The notes under the pieces were generated by a model that was given only the letters and a program-made list of their open reading frames with translations, searched no databases and was not told the origin of the DNA. From contig NC_081828.1 of assembly GCF_030867095.1 (NCBI RefSeq), positions 47,283,434 through 47,347,433 on the forward strand: a DNA stretch of 64,000 nt. The letters run 5' to 3'. Numbering within the stretch: position 1 is the first letter of the stretch; each line of letters begins with the position of its first letter. This document shows positions 46,494 to 57,640 of this stretch, in pieces. Source of the stretch: Alligator mississippiensis (Eukaryota; Chordata; Crocodylia; Alligatoridae). Both the position numbers and the translations under genes were made by a program.

Positions 46494-46614
46494 CCACATG
46501 TACATGCCACAGGGGTTTTCTTCACCCTATATTGAAGCGGTGTTTTTAAAGACCCACCACTTCAATATAGGGAGAATTAAATGAAAGTAAACCCCCCGTG
46601 GTATGTACAAACCC
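46494..46614. repeat. palindromic MITE-like unit at the right end of the split element
   Basis: ACATGTACATGCCACAGGGG at the left pairs with the reverse of the right end (GTGGTATGTACA), and inside it CCCTATATTGAAGCGGTG (46533-46550) pairs with CACCACTTCAATATAGGG (about 46555-46572). The whole 120 bp can fold back. This is a third copy of the TGTACATGCCAC word in 1.25 kb. Confidence 0.75.
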
Positions 46615-46616
46615 TT

Positions 46617-46720
46617 ACTGCCTTGCCCAAGGTCACTGGGGAAGTTCACAGCAGAGTAAGGGACTTGAACCTAGTTCTCCCCAAGTTCTAAACTAACTGT
46701 CTGAGCAGTTAATACCCATC
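46617..46720 (-). repeat. MIR-like SINE, antisense
   Basis: Reversed MIR core: ctgccttgcccaaggtcact, agagtaagggacttgaacct and agttctccccaagttctaaa. Confidence 0.75.
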
Positions 46721-48055
46721 ACACTCGCCAGTGGCTTTAATCATTACCCTAATCCAATTCCCTGATCTTCAGCACTTCAAGATGTTCTGTGAAGTTCTGC
46801 CTCCCTCCTCAGGCTGATAATGTCTCCCCCTCAGCAGGCCAGAGGTTTCACATTCCCAGCTTGCCCCATCTCCTAGCACATGCACTGCATAGTGTCACAC
46901 AACAACTGGGGCAGGATGCTGCTAGCCTGGCACTTGGTATGGCCCATTTACACCTGTCCAAAAGGGACTGCCAAGGTCTTACTCAGATCTGTTGGATTTG
47001 ACACCCACTTGGTACAGGTGCCAGGGAAGGGGGATTTTAAGCCCTTGGTACAGGTATAGCTTGGGACAGAAGTGGACTGTGTAGCTGGAACTCCATGTGG
47101 CAAAGCCACCTTGTTGCAGCAGAGACAGCAATTTGCTAGTGCAGAGGTGAGCAGGATTTTCAAATACACACATCTGTGTTAAAAGCATCAAAATGCCATG
47201 TAGGAACCACAGCAGTCCTCTCTCCCCGCATATGTTAGATATTTAAATACAGTAGTCCAGGAAGAGTCTGACACAGGTCATCTGCTGCAATTAGCCCTGA
47301 AGCTAAGATGTGGGACTGGGGGGAAAGGGCAAAAGCCAAAGCTGGCTCCACAGCAAGCCAGCCTCACTTGCAACACCAGCAGACACCACTACATTATTTG
47401 AACAAGGCAGCTTAGTTTAAGAATTGCAAAAATACTGTTAGGATGGTTTTGCAAGCATTTTGATCTCTGTTATGTTGCTACTGCACCAAAATCAGCTTTC
47501 TAGTAGCTTGTTAGACCAGTGGGTCTGAGACGGAAGGGGTGGGAAACCATACAGCCCTCTCCTATGTAGAGATTTCAATCAAAAAACATGTGACAAGGTG
47601 TCTGTGCCCCAATAAGCCAACTCTTCTCAAAGGTACATCAAGTAAAACTTACACCTCAGTAATTTGATGGGAGCTCACCAGAAACAAGTGGAGGGAAGAT
47701 CCCAGCTTAGAATCTCTGCACTAGAAATATGCTGGCTGGAGAAGAACTAGAGTTATTGATGTGTAGCTATCACCCCTCTTCAGAGCAGATATGCCAGGTA
47801 CAGACATTACTTTTTTACCGGTATAAGAGATTGGAAACCTGTCTACACTCCCTTTCCCCCACCGCAAGGGCAAATGTGTGTTCTGTTCACACCGCTTACA
47901 GAAAACTGTGCAACTTCGATCGATTCTGCCTCAGGCTTTTTGAAAGTCTGTATCTAGACATAACGCCCTAAACGAGTTTCCTATTCATTCATTTTAACAT
48001 TACCACTCCCTTATGAGAATTTCAGCTTGAGATTTTTCAAAGCTGCCTTGATATC
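46721..48055. other. no gene seen; one possible MITE
   Basis: No supported gene. At about 47797-47972 the left CCAGGTACAGACATTAC and the inward-read right GTCTAGATACAGACTTTC may be terminal repeats of a small element, but the match is too weak to call. Confidence 0.4.
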
Positions 48056-48107
48056 TGAATGCCAAGTTTTCAGTAAAATTGTGAATGCCAAGTTTTCAGT
48101 AAAATTG
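48056..48107 (+). repeat. 26-bp tandem duplication
   Basis: The unit TGAATGCCAAGTTTTCAGTA plus AAATTG occurs twice in a row (48056-48081 and 48082-48107) without mismatch. It lies just left of the MITE at 48119. Confidence 0.95.
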
Positions 48108-48115
48108 ATGGGAAA

Positions 48116-48444
48116 TTAGGGTGTCTATACACGTACTCTGGCGTAGGTTGGAGGGGTGTTTTAATTACAGTGCCTCTCAGGAGCTGCTCTAATTAAAACA
48201 CTGCAGCATCTCATGTGTTCAGTATCCCACATTTCAAAGTGGCAGCGGGGACATTTTAACTAAAGCTCATTTGATGGCAGCTTTAGTTAAAGCATCCCTG
48301 CTGCCATTTTGAAATGCAGGATGCTGAATACATGAGACACTGCAGCATGCTGGAGCGTTCTGATCAGAATGCTCCAGACGACTCAAACAAGTCTGCTCCG
48401 ATTCAGTCCAATCAGACACATCAGAGCACATGTATAACCCCTTA
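48116..48444 (+). mobile_element. Harbinger-type MITE with a long internal hairpin, TTA target
   Basis: The element runs 48119-48441 (323 bp), flanked on each side by TTA (48116-48118, 48442-48444), the 3-bp target of PIF/Harbinger transposases. Ends read inward GGGTGTCTATACACGTACTC and GGGGTTATACATGTGCTC. Its centre is a fold-back: 48201-48267 and 48279-48345 are reverse complements over 67 bp with about 11 mismatches, nearly all transitions, around an 11-bp loop. No coding capacity. Confidence 0.85.
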
Positions 48445-49299
48445 GCGTCTAGTTCTTTAAAATGGCTTTGAAAGTTTTGGTGTTACTGGTGAATGAACAA
48501 CATTTTAAATATGTGGGGGGGGGGGGGAAGGTTTTAACAACTTCTAAAGTGGGATGGAGATTAGTAACCCAAGTGCTTATGCTCTGTCTACCTTCACAAG
48601 AGCAGGACAGGGGCCCATCCCTGCAGTGATGTCTGCTGTCTTTGCTATATGCGTATGCTTCACGTTTCCTCCTGATAAAAAAAGCCTTGAGCTTTCAGAC
48701 ATCTAAGCTGAACCAGACGATCAGTTGGAAAGTAAACTGGGAACAAAGAAAGTCATTATGGCTGAGCTGAAGCTAAGTCCAGTGAAACTTTGCAAGAAAT
48801 CACATGGTTCAAGAGTTTTTAAGAGACCACCAAGACAGAGTCTCTTGGTCTCTCTCGTCCAATGCAAAGCTTATATAAAGCATGCTGTTTGAGCTATTCC
48901 AGCAGTACCTGTGTAAGGTAACCATCCAGAGATGGGTGTATCTGTCCAATCCACACAGGCTAATCCACATAGGAAATTAAGTCTGTGGGTGCTAAGAGAC
49001 CTCTATTTTTAGAATTCGTAGGCTTTCCTTTGTAGCAGTAAAGATGTTGGGTTCAAACCCCAATGTCAACAAAAGTGGAGACGGGAACATCCTCCCTGCG
49101 TACACAGTCAACACAAGAGTCTAGCTCATACCTAATACAAGTCATCTCCCACAACTGGTCCTGGAGTTTAAACATGGGAAAGTTGTAAGCGTGAAGGATG
49201 GGGAGGCAGTAGCTTTGTCTAGCCATTCAGGACACATCTGTAGTACACCACAAACAGTTGTTCAACATATTTTTGTGATGTATCCATGTACGCATGTTT
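48445..49299. other. no gene seen
   Basis: No supported gene. (G)13 at 48515-48527. GTTGGGTTCAAACCCC at about 49048-49063 looks like a lone B box of a tRNA-type SINE. Confidence 0.45.
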
Positions 49300-49385
49300 C
49301 ACTGGTTACAGGGTGTGAACTAAGGACTGCTGGTTCTAAAGGCATGAGTCTCCATTGCCTGAGCTAAAGTCCATCCTCTGTTAGC
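49300..49385 (-). repeat. tRNA-derived SINE, promoter part, antisense
   Basis: On the minus strand TTTAGCTCAGGCAATGG (about 49352-49368) is followed by a decayed B box within CCTTAGTTCACACCC (49311-49325). The A-box segment matches the SINE at 3036-3105. Confidence 0.45.
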
Positions 49386-50094
49386 AAGGCTCCCCAGCCA
49401 CCATTTGGAGCCGAGTCATACCGAAGGGGTATGGGTTAGCATTTACTATGAGATAAATGGGCAAGTCCCTGTCAGACTGTCTCCAGAAGACATGACAGAA
49501 CCTCTAGTATAGGGGGCATCTTCAAAACTAACAATGACAGCACAATGGTAGGTGTTGGATCCATAGGAGTCTGAGCAAGTTAAGCATTTCACTAAAGTCT
49601 TACTAGGAGCCACCATGCTTTGCAAGGAAGCAAAAACAGCCATGTGAATCATTCCCAGCATTTAGTACATCTCAGGCTCTTCTCCTTCTCAGGATGTTAT
49701 TGTGGGACTGGTCTATAAATAACAAAATTGTGGCATGGCATATTAACATCCAGATTTAAGCCATGCAGTACCACAACCCCGCACAAGCCAACGGCTTCTA
49801 TTTTTGTGTATTTAGTGATAAATCCATGTGTCAGTTAGCATCAAAAAGAGAACAAACAAGGCAGCACTCAGATCCCCAATACTCTGCCACCTTCTGCTCA
49901 TGCAGATCAGTGACAAGTGCCAGTTGTCCCCATCTGCTCATCACCTGCCAGCATTTGGGTAACAAGTACATCAAACACTCTACTCTGATTTTTACATGTA
50001 GAAGTTTACTGTCTGATGATATCTACTTTTCTATCATGCCTTTCATCCAGGAAGCTTTAAAAAAAGCATTTCACTGGCTATAAATACTTTTGGA
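49386..50094. other. no gene seen
   Basis: No supported gene or repeat. Confidence 0.5.
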
Positions 50095-50290
50095 AAGTGT
50101 CTGTCAATATATCAAAGCACTTTACAGAGGAGATGATTATCAGCATCCTTCTTTCGCAGATGGGGAAACTGAGGCACAAAGAGGAAGTGACTTAATTGAG
50201 GTCACCCAGTTCACAAACAGACCCAGGAACAGAAACCAGATCACCTCAAGTCCTAATGCTCTCTCCGTCAGGGTCATGCTACCTTTCCTT
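50095..50290 (-). repeat. MIR-like SINE, antisense
   Basis: Nearly full reversed MIR: atatcaaagcactttacaga, GCAGATGGGGAAACTGAGGC, acaaagaggaagtgac, gaggtcacccagttcacaaa and cctaatgctctctccgtca. Confidence 0.9.
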
Positions 50291-51769
50291 ACAAAGGAAG
50301 TTTTTCACTCAGGTCCCCCTGAAACAGAGACACTCAGGAGCTAAAAGCCATCAGGTATCCAGAAAGCCAAAGCAACACCACACAAACCTGAGTAGATAGG
50401 TTAAATGCACTGCTAGCACACATTTGTAATGAGAGAATGAGAGTCTTGGTTCACACCGAAGTAGCTTCATTCACCCTGGAGGATCCAAGCCATAGTTATT
50501 TAACAATTGATCAAGACAGTGGAGTTTGACTATGCAGTTATTGGCATCAGCAGAATAAGAAAGGCAAGAATTCTGATTCAGTAGCAGTTTAAACTTACAC
50601 CACAAGTGTCTGCACAAGATAACACAGAACAGAGGTAAAACTGGTGTGCTTGAGCCTTTGCCAGACTTCTTGGCTCTGGATAATTTCTGAACACCACACA
50701 AACAGCAAGGGAACCTACTTTACAGCTAGGCAAGAGGAGAATACCTAAAGGAGCCCTAAAGGAGTAAAACAACCCCTGCCATGCCTCAAGAAGCTAACCT
50801 ACAGTAGGTGGCTTGAACCAAGAGGTAAAGATGTCTTCATTACTAGAGCATGTATTTCTTGCCTTTATGGTGAGACACCTATCTGAAGCATTGGTTCAGG
50901 TGGAAAATTGTTAGGAGGCAAGTGACAAACACTGCTTCTTGCAGCGTGGAAGATTTACATTGGAGGTTTCTGTTCGGTTTGAGACTACTTGGACTATGCC
51001 CTTACAAGTTACAGCCAAGGCTACTTTTCAAAAGTAACTCTTCTCTTCAAGGGGAAGACACATGTGACAGAACGGAGATGGGACAACTGGAGAGGCTGGC
51101 AGGGCCAGCAGTTTCCACTGTAATGGAACTCCCCAGGTCAGGGGAGTAACAAAAGTCGAGGTTTAGCCCAGGTCTCTGTATGAAGAGAGATGCCTAGGCA
51201 CACTATTCCAAAAGCTTTTGGATTCTCTCAAAATTGTTATGGTTTCCCATTGCATCTGGCATAGAAATGCAGCCAAAAACTGCCTTCTGAGCAGGATTTT
51301 GATCCCTCTGCTTCTGCTCCTTGATGGAACTACGGTGACTCAGTCAAGTTAACAAAACTGAAATCAAACTTGATACAGCTTCCAGAGGCTTAGATCAAGT
51401 CTGAGGCAAAAGTCCAGCCTTATTTCATGAGAACGTGCTTGCCCCATACTTTGTCCCTAAGGTCTATTCTTTTATGACTAAGCTGGGCCCAGTTGTGCAT
51501 TACTCTGCCTGTTGTGCAGTCAGTGCAAAGTGGGTGTATAACCCGCACCCACTTTATGGCACTCTATTTCCCTCTAGTGGTGGCTGGGCTAAAATATATA
51601 TAGAGAGAGATGAGGTTGCTATTTGTTAGCCTTGGCTAACAGAGTGGGATCTTAGCTAGCAGCAGAAGCTCCTGCTTTTAGATTCACAAGTCTTAAGTTT
51701 TGACAGTCCCTCTGAACCACCCACCTAAATGCCATCCACATTATCGGATACATGACTTCAAAAAAGTGC
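50291..51769. other. no gene seen
   Basis: No supported gene or classifiable repeat in about 1.5 kb. Confidence 0.5.
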
Positions 51770-52160
51770 AGGGAGACAGATTTCAAGCCAATCACAACAG
51801 ATATATTTATTTTGCCAAGTCACAGTGATTTGGGACGGAGTGTTAAGCGGGGAAAAATGAAAGCTTAGATTCTAGAGCACTCATTTAATGATGAAAAGAG
51901 CCAATGATGATCATGGCAGCTCAGATGGAATGGCGATGGCTCATAGCGTTAAATCCAATATTAATGCTTTAATACGCTTAAAAAGCAGCCCAGATCTTGC
52001 TATAATTTAGAAGCACGTCAGTTTTCAAATCTCTAGGAAATGTACTTGCTAGAAGGATGGAGCAGAAGAGCATCACCAACAAGCAACTCCTAGGTCATTT
52101 TAAAATTACTACAATTTAAGCTAATGAACAGATTTCCTTGCTCTGCCCTAGACTTTCATT
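51770..52160. other. candidate conserved non-coding block
   Basis: Repeat-free, rich in homeobox-like TTAAT/ATTAA words and E-boxes (CAGATG near 51923), with words such as CCAATGATGATCATGG, GCGTTAAATCCAATATTAAT and GCTATAATTTAGAAGC, and CpGs kept inside AT-rich DNA. No open frame. This is the typical look of a vertebrate conserved enhancer, but only an alignment could show it. Confidence 0.3.
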
Positions 52161-52654
52161 CCGCTTTCCTTGCAGCACTTGCTTTATGCTTGTGGTGAAC
52201 AACCTTCATATAAAACAGAACCTTCCTTTCATTGAAATGTCACCACCATGACCTCTCCATCATAGTTACAAAAACAATTAAAGAAGCAGACATTTAAACT
52301 ACAGCTTTCAGGTTATGAAGTCAGTCACTGAAGTTAAGAAATGCCAGAATTCAGATTGCCCATGTGACCTTAATTTGCTTCCCTGTTTGTACACATTATG
52401 ATACCAACTTTAATGACATGATTGCATGCTATCTTTCCTCCACATGGGACCCCTGCTTCAATGTGCCAACCAGTCTATGCATGGAAAGAGACAGCTCACT
52501 CATGATTACTTCTTTTTTGGCCTTGTCCTTCTAAGTGGGTTCCAATCCTTCATTTACCCCACACCACCAAAAACTTTTATTGAATACAAAATATCTGATT
52601 TCTTCTTGGGCTTATCTGCTGAGCTCATATCTGTGATATCTGAGATTTTCATGT
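52161..52654. other. no gene seen
   Basis: No supported feature. Confidence 0.5.
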
Positions 52655-52800
52655 GTGTGTGATTTACAGCAACACCCCTGTGATGTAAGGAAGTAATGGC
52701 CTCCCTATTTTATAAATGAAGAATACAAACTCAGATAAAGGATATCTGCTCAGCTTGCAATATCTGTGCGTCTCAGGCTGGATACTCAGAAAGCAGTAAC
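52655..52800 (-). repeat. MIR-like SINE, antisense
   Basis: Reversed MIR with many changes: ccctgtgatgtaaggaagta, CTCCCTATTTTATAAATGAA, gaatacaaactcagataaag and caggctggatactcaga. Confidence 0.6.
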
Positions 52801-53394
52801 AGCTCATTTAGACTCAGCTTAAAATTCTATTGTAAATAATCAATGTCACATAAGACGTTTGTGGCAGAGGCGCCAATAAAACCAGGCATATCCTCAGTGC
52901 CTTAGTCATGCCTATCATTTCTACAGAGCTCCCAAGAGCACTGCCAAAAAACACACTCCACCCACCAAACCTAGAAATGAAGCAGTGAAGCCACACAGAG
53001 GGCATCCCTCGATGAGGCACTCAAGCAACTCAGAGACAGACAGTTTGAGCACAGTGGCTGGGGGCACCCCTTGGGCAGCTTGCTGCCTTTTCCAAGTTTG
53101 GTAGATCTAGACGGGATGCTTTTCAGCAGCACTGTCAAGCACTCTGCCCATTTTGGTTTTATACCACCTAAAATTCTGCTGCAAGCAAGGCAGGAGTCTC
53201 ATTCACAACTCAGCCTAGGCTTATCTGTCATGCTTATTTTCTTGGAAGAGTACATGATATGGGCAGAGACAGGGAGCAAGAGTGGATAGATTGGAAGCCA
53301 TTGGAAACCATAGCCAGATATTGTGATCCACATGTCTGGGCCAGGAACAGAATGTATAGGTAAGATTAATCCTGGGGGGGTTATATTATAAAAA
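52801..53394. other. no gene seen
   Basis: No supported feature. Confidence 0.5.
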
Positions 53395-53465
53395 AAATTA
53401 TCTATTGATATATATAGATATAGATATCTATATCTAGAGAGAGAGACAGAGAGAGGAGAGAGACA
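53395..53465 (+). repeat. (GATATA)n then (GAGA)n microsatellite
   Basis: ATATATAGATATAGATATCT is followed by ATATCTAGAGAGAGAGACAG and further GAGAGA units. Confidence 0.9.
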
Positions 53466-55494
53466 GCTTGACTTCGTAATCTTAGCATTCTTTTGATGTT
53501 CTTGTTTTTACATGGGGTGTTTTTAAGTTTGTTTAAAGCCTCACATATCAGGTGTGCAACCACGAAGACTCATCTCCCATGAATTTGAATCCAAGATGTT
53601 TAGAATTTCAGCACTTCGTTCTACCATTTCCTAGGTAAGGAAATATTACCCCATCTGGGTTTGCCCTGGAAGAGGACTCACACACTTTACTAATGAATTG
53701 CACCTGATTGCTAGACAGAAGCAGACTGTTGGAGAACAGGCTCTAGTCTATGGGCTCTACCATTTGTTCTGGGCAGGGAATGGTCTCTTAATTGAGCAGA
53801 TTCCAGAAAGTATTGCTAGACATGCAGTGAGACACTTTTACTCTAGGGAGCAATTTGGTTGACAGGATGTGACTCTTGTCTGCCATATTAAAAGACCTGC
53901 ATTCTGCTCACAGATCTGCTAGAATGCCTGTGGGCCAACTCTCCTGGAATACATTAATCCAGCATGCAGAAAAGATTAAGAAATAAATCTAATCCAACAA
54001 AGACTACAGAAAAAAAGAGTAGCAATATATAGATGGACTGGAGACAGAGACTTTCCAACACACAAGACATTTGCAGTGAGACTTTAGCAGATCCAAAGCT
54101 TCAGTGTACACGCTCTGTAGAAGAAGGCTGCCAGAGTTCTACTCTTGTATTGGCATCTCTGCTATTAGATCAATGACACATGTAACTTCAGCTAACTGTG
54201 GAACCATGTACAATGTAAAACCCCCAGCAAGGATAAGCAGCAACGTATTAGCCTGAATAAACGTGACCATTTTAATCTAACCATTTTTAGTCTAGACCAG
54301 TAGCCAAATGCTGGCCATCGATAAGAAACCCAAGTAAGAAGTGTCATCTCTTAAGGATGATAAACAAGAGTATCATCCACTGCTAGGCAAAAGTATAGTG
54401 CAAACCATGGAGCCGCATGAAGTACAATATCAAAATAGCCATTACGTGAGAGAGGAGGGAGAATGCTCTGTCCAACATGCTAACAGAATCCAGGTATATA
54501 TTTCAAAACGATGGGCAATCTTAAGTGAGAAACAGACACCTCATAAGCCCCATAACTGCCAAAATACAAAGTTGCATTAGCCCTGGGGGACCCACTGAAG
54601 AAGAAACTGCTAAGCCTCTAAATAGGAGGCACTCTCGGCCCTCTTGAGGCTAATGGATCAGCTGCCTATTTACGGGAGGAGAAAGCAGAATCTGCCTCCC
54701 TCTAAAGCCACTTTGGATTTGGTGCTCCATTACTACCCATTATCAAGGATGGAGGGCATACTACCCATTTTCTAATGTTAAGAAAGGGTTCTGATATAAT
54801 GAGCAACAAGGATAATCCAGACAAGCAGATACTTCTGAGTATGAATACTTATGGATACCAACCTGGCCCAAGAGCTGTTCTAGTATATACTGAACCAAGC
54901 ACTGAAGGCATTCCAAGATCAAGATTGTAGCCATCCTTAGGGTAGGAGAAGTCAAGTTCAAAGCAATCCAGGACCGTGATACCAAGCTTTGACAACCCCT
55001 AATGCTGGGAGTAGAATATTGTCTGCTGATGCTGAAGAGAATTGCAACCTCCTGCACTGGACATCTAAATGGTCAGAGCTGCAGAAACTGGAAGCTATTA
55101 AGGAAATGACCAGGCCAAATGGAGACAAAGGGAATTCAGTGCTTTACAAAGATGGTCAGCCATGTTTCCAGATTCTGCAAACACCTTCACAAGCCTGAGA
55201 GACCTTGAGACAGGCACACAACCCACAGAATTTCTTTAGTCAGAGACACAAGAATACACACTTGAAAGAGTTAAGCAAAGCATTATGTAAGACACCAGTC
55301 CTAAAGTACTACAATCCAGAACAGCTACAGCTCATGTGATGCTTCAAGAAAGGAGGCTTGAGACAAGGACTGTTGCAAAGTCAGCAGCCTGTCGCATTTA
55401 CTAGGAGAGCTCAGCCAGACACAAGAAGGAGATATGCTCAGATGAAAAAGGTGCTACTGACCACACTCGTGCCACAGCAAACTACCCTCTAGTA
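53466..55494. other. no gene seen
   Basis: About 2 kb without a supported gene or classifiable repeat. Confidence 0.5.
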
Positions 55495-55792
55495 CAGTGG
55501 TCTTCAACAAGGGTGTTGCAGCATCCGGGGGTGCCTTGAGATCTTTTTAAGGGTGTCACACAATGTCAGCACTCTTAAGTCTGCAAACATGATTCACAAG
55601 ATAAACTCAGAGATTTCACATAGAAATTCATAATATTAAAAACATTCTGACCTGTTGTTGCTTTCCTGAGTTCTTTGCAACTGCAACAGAAAAACTGCTC
55701 TATTTTTTTTTTTGTAGTCAGAAAACAAGGGAAAACTGAGAGCTGGCATTTTTCAAGGGGTGCCTTGAGTCTAAAAAGGTTGAGAACCACTG
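55495..55792 (+). mobile_element. hAT MITE of the TTCTCAAC type, both ends present
   Basis: It starts CAGTGGTCTTCAACAAGG and ends with the reverse of CAGTGGTTCTCAACC, a classic hAT terminal inverted repeat. The 298-bp body matches 30163-30408. CTAGT lies on both sides, but the offset does not give a clean 8-bp target duplication. Confidence 0.85.
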
Positions 55793-57429
55793 GCTAGTGC
55801 CAGGTAGAAGATGAACTGTATACACATACCAGGGTTTTCTGTAAGGGGGAAAATGGGCAGTAATCCCCACAGAGTTACAAGCTACCATGGGCCTGGTATT
55901 GCTGCTCACTTGTAAAGCAAAGCCTGAAATGAGCCAGGAAAGCATATCTACTGGCCAGACAGGAATACTCAAATGAGAATATACATAGAACAGTGGAAAG
56001 TGTGGGCTGAAGAAAACAGGTAAAGAGAAAAATAAAGGGATCAATAGGAAGAGACTACAATGTCATAAAACCCCAACATGCCCTTACAAAAGGCAAACAT
56101 AGATTTGTTCACTCATAACAGCAAGAACTACATACTGACTGTGGAATACTAGTCCATCTTATAAAAATGGAATTGCTGGAAGACGCTCAAGCAAGAACTG
56201 ATCAGGAAAAGCAAAGGCCTGTTTTGCAAGGTACAGTATAGAGGGCTGGGAGAATAATTGATTTTTTGGTTCAGCTGCTAAAACAAAAAACTGAAAAATT
56301 GCATTTTGTTCAGCTTAAAGTATTCCATTAACTCCAAAGCTAAATAGCTCATTGCAGGCACTTGTAAAGAAAAAAAAGCCAATTAAATGCAGGGCTAAAG
56401 ACCCGCTTTACCCAGTAACTCAGGGGCTAGTGTATTCATTCCAGACTAGGCGATCTGGGCTGAAGAGATTGTAATTCACATCTACTCTGTCCTGGGAGAA
56501 TGCCCATGCCACCAGACTAGAGAAAAAAAAACATTGCTCTCTCGTGTTGACCAGCCACTTTATTTGGGATAGAACAGTTACAACAGGAAGCTTTGAGGGT
56601 CCCACTCCCCATTCCCTGTCCTAAATCTGCAAAGAGAGGGGATTTGACCTTTTCACTTAGGAGTGGGGAGGGAAAGGGGGAAATGGCTCCCTAATTTGTG
56701 ATGGCTTAAAAATGTGGTTTAAGTAAACTACTATTTGCTGAAAAAAGCAAAGGGCTTGTTCCCATTATGGGATGCATTCTAGTAACCTCTGCCTCCAGAA
56801 AGTAAGTTAGTGCTTGCACAGAAGACAAAAATTGTTAAAAGGAAATACACAGCCACCAACATGGACCTGTGGAAGGAGCAGAGGTTGGAGAACAGAAGGG
56901 ACACCATGAAATTAGTCTCTTTGCACACAGCTAGAATGTGACCTGCCATTGCACTACCTGTGTAAAACAGATCTCTTAAAGAGCCAGTTTAGTTTTAGAC
57001 CCATCATCTGTTATTATTACCCATCATACATACCAGCCTCTAACAAATGATAAATGAAGAAAATAATTTTTTTTGGCAAAATAGTTTTTGACAAGGTTTT
57101 ATAAAGATTTTACTGGTGTTGTAGATATGTTTTGGGACTCTAAACATTTCGCATCTGGTTAAAGAATTGAAAAATAATTAAACTTTCTATGAAAAGTGTT
57201 CAAGGTTCTCCCTCCCCTTTCTTCCTTCATTAATTTGATTATGACCAATTTTTTGCTAGCCAAGTAAAGCTTGGTATTTAAATCCCACAGTAAATTCAGA
57301 AATGTCAGCTTTCTAGCCCGATATGAAATGGAAACAGAAGTTGAAAAAGCAAGAAGCTCCAAAACAAAAATTCAAAGAAGTCATTTACAGATGGAGCTGC
57401 AGATACTCTGGAGGGTAGGGCTAGGATTC
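55793..57429. other. no gene seen
   Basis: No supported gene. A scrap of AT-rich repeat is near 56258-56340. Confidence 0.5.
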
Positions 57430-57640
57430 AAATGACCTGGCTAGACTCAAAAAAAGATTCTGCACTCAACCAGATGAAATTTAGTAAGGATAAGTGCAAA
57501 GTCCTACACTTGGGACAGAATAATTGCATGTAAAAATATACTGGGGAACAACTGGCTAGGCTGCAGTACAGCAGAAAGGAACCTGGGGGCTAGAGTGGAC
57601 TGTAGATTGAACAGGAGCCAAAAGTGTTACAAATTACAAT
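57430..57640 (+). mobile_element. CR1-like LINE, internal ORF2 fragment
   Basis: The plus strand encodes NQMKFSKDKCKVLHLGQNN (CR1 reverse transcriptase, downstream of the catalytic box), then a frame-broken segment for KEPGG and the L-G-V-x-V-D-like region (gctagagtggactgtaga). It is old, internal and cut at both ends. Confidence 0.75.

Larger units (their letters stand above)
45361..46614 (+). mobile_element. DNA element with TTTGTACATGCCAC ends, split by a solo LTR
   Basis: The left end (45361-45380) carries CATTTGTACATGCCAC; the inward-read right end (46598-46614) is GGGTTTGTACATACCAC. TTA follows the right end (46615-46617), the target of PIF/Harbinger elements, but the left flank is not TTA. 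Inside are a 42-bp tandem duplication (GGCTGTTTGCAC units at about 45435-45517) and an inverted pair of GGAGGGAAGCACTGG words (45566 and 45717). No transposase frame is visible. About 550 bp of the span is the LTR at 45906-46458. Confidence 0.55.

Noticed and set aside
48116..48120. TTAGG and TTAGGG words as telomere-like sequence
   Set aside because: Here and at 61632 they arise from the TTA target plus the GGG start of the MITE and are not tandem.
55487..55800. 8-bp target duplication around the hAT MITE
   Set aside because: CTCTAGTA and GCTAGTGC share CTAGT only with a one-base offset, so a duplication is not shown.
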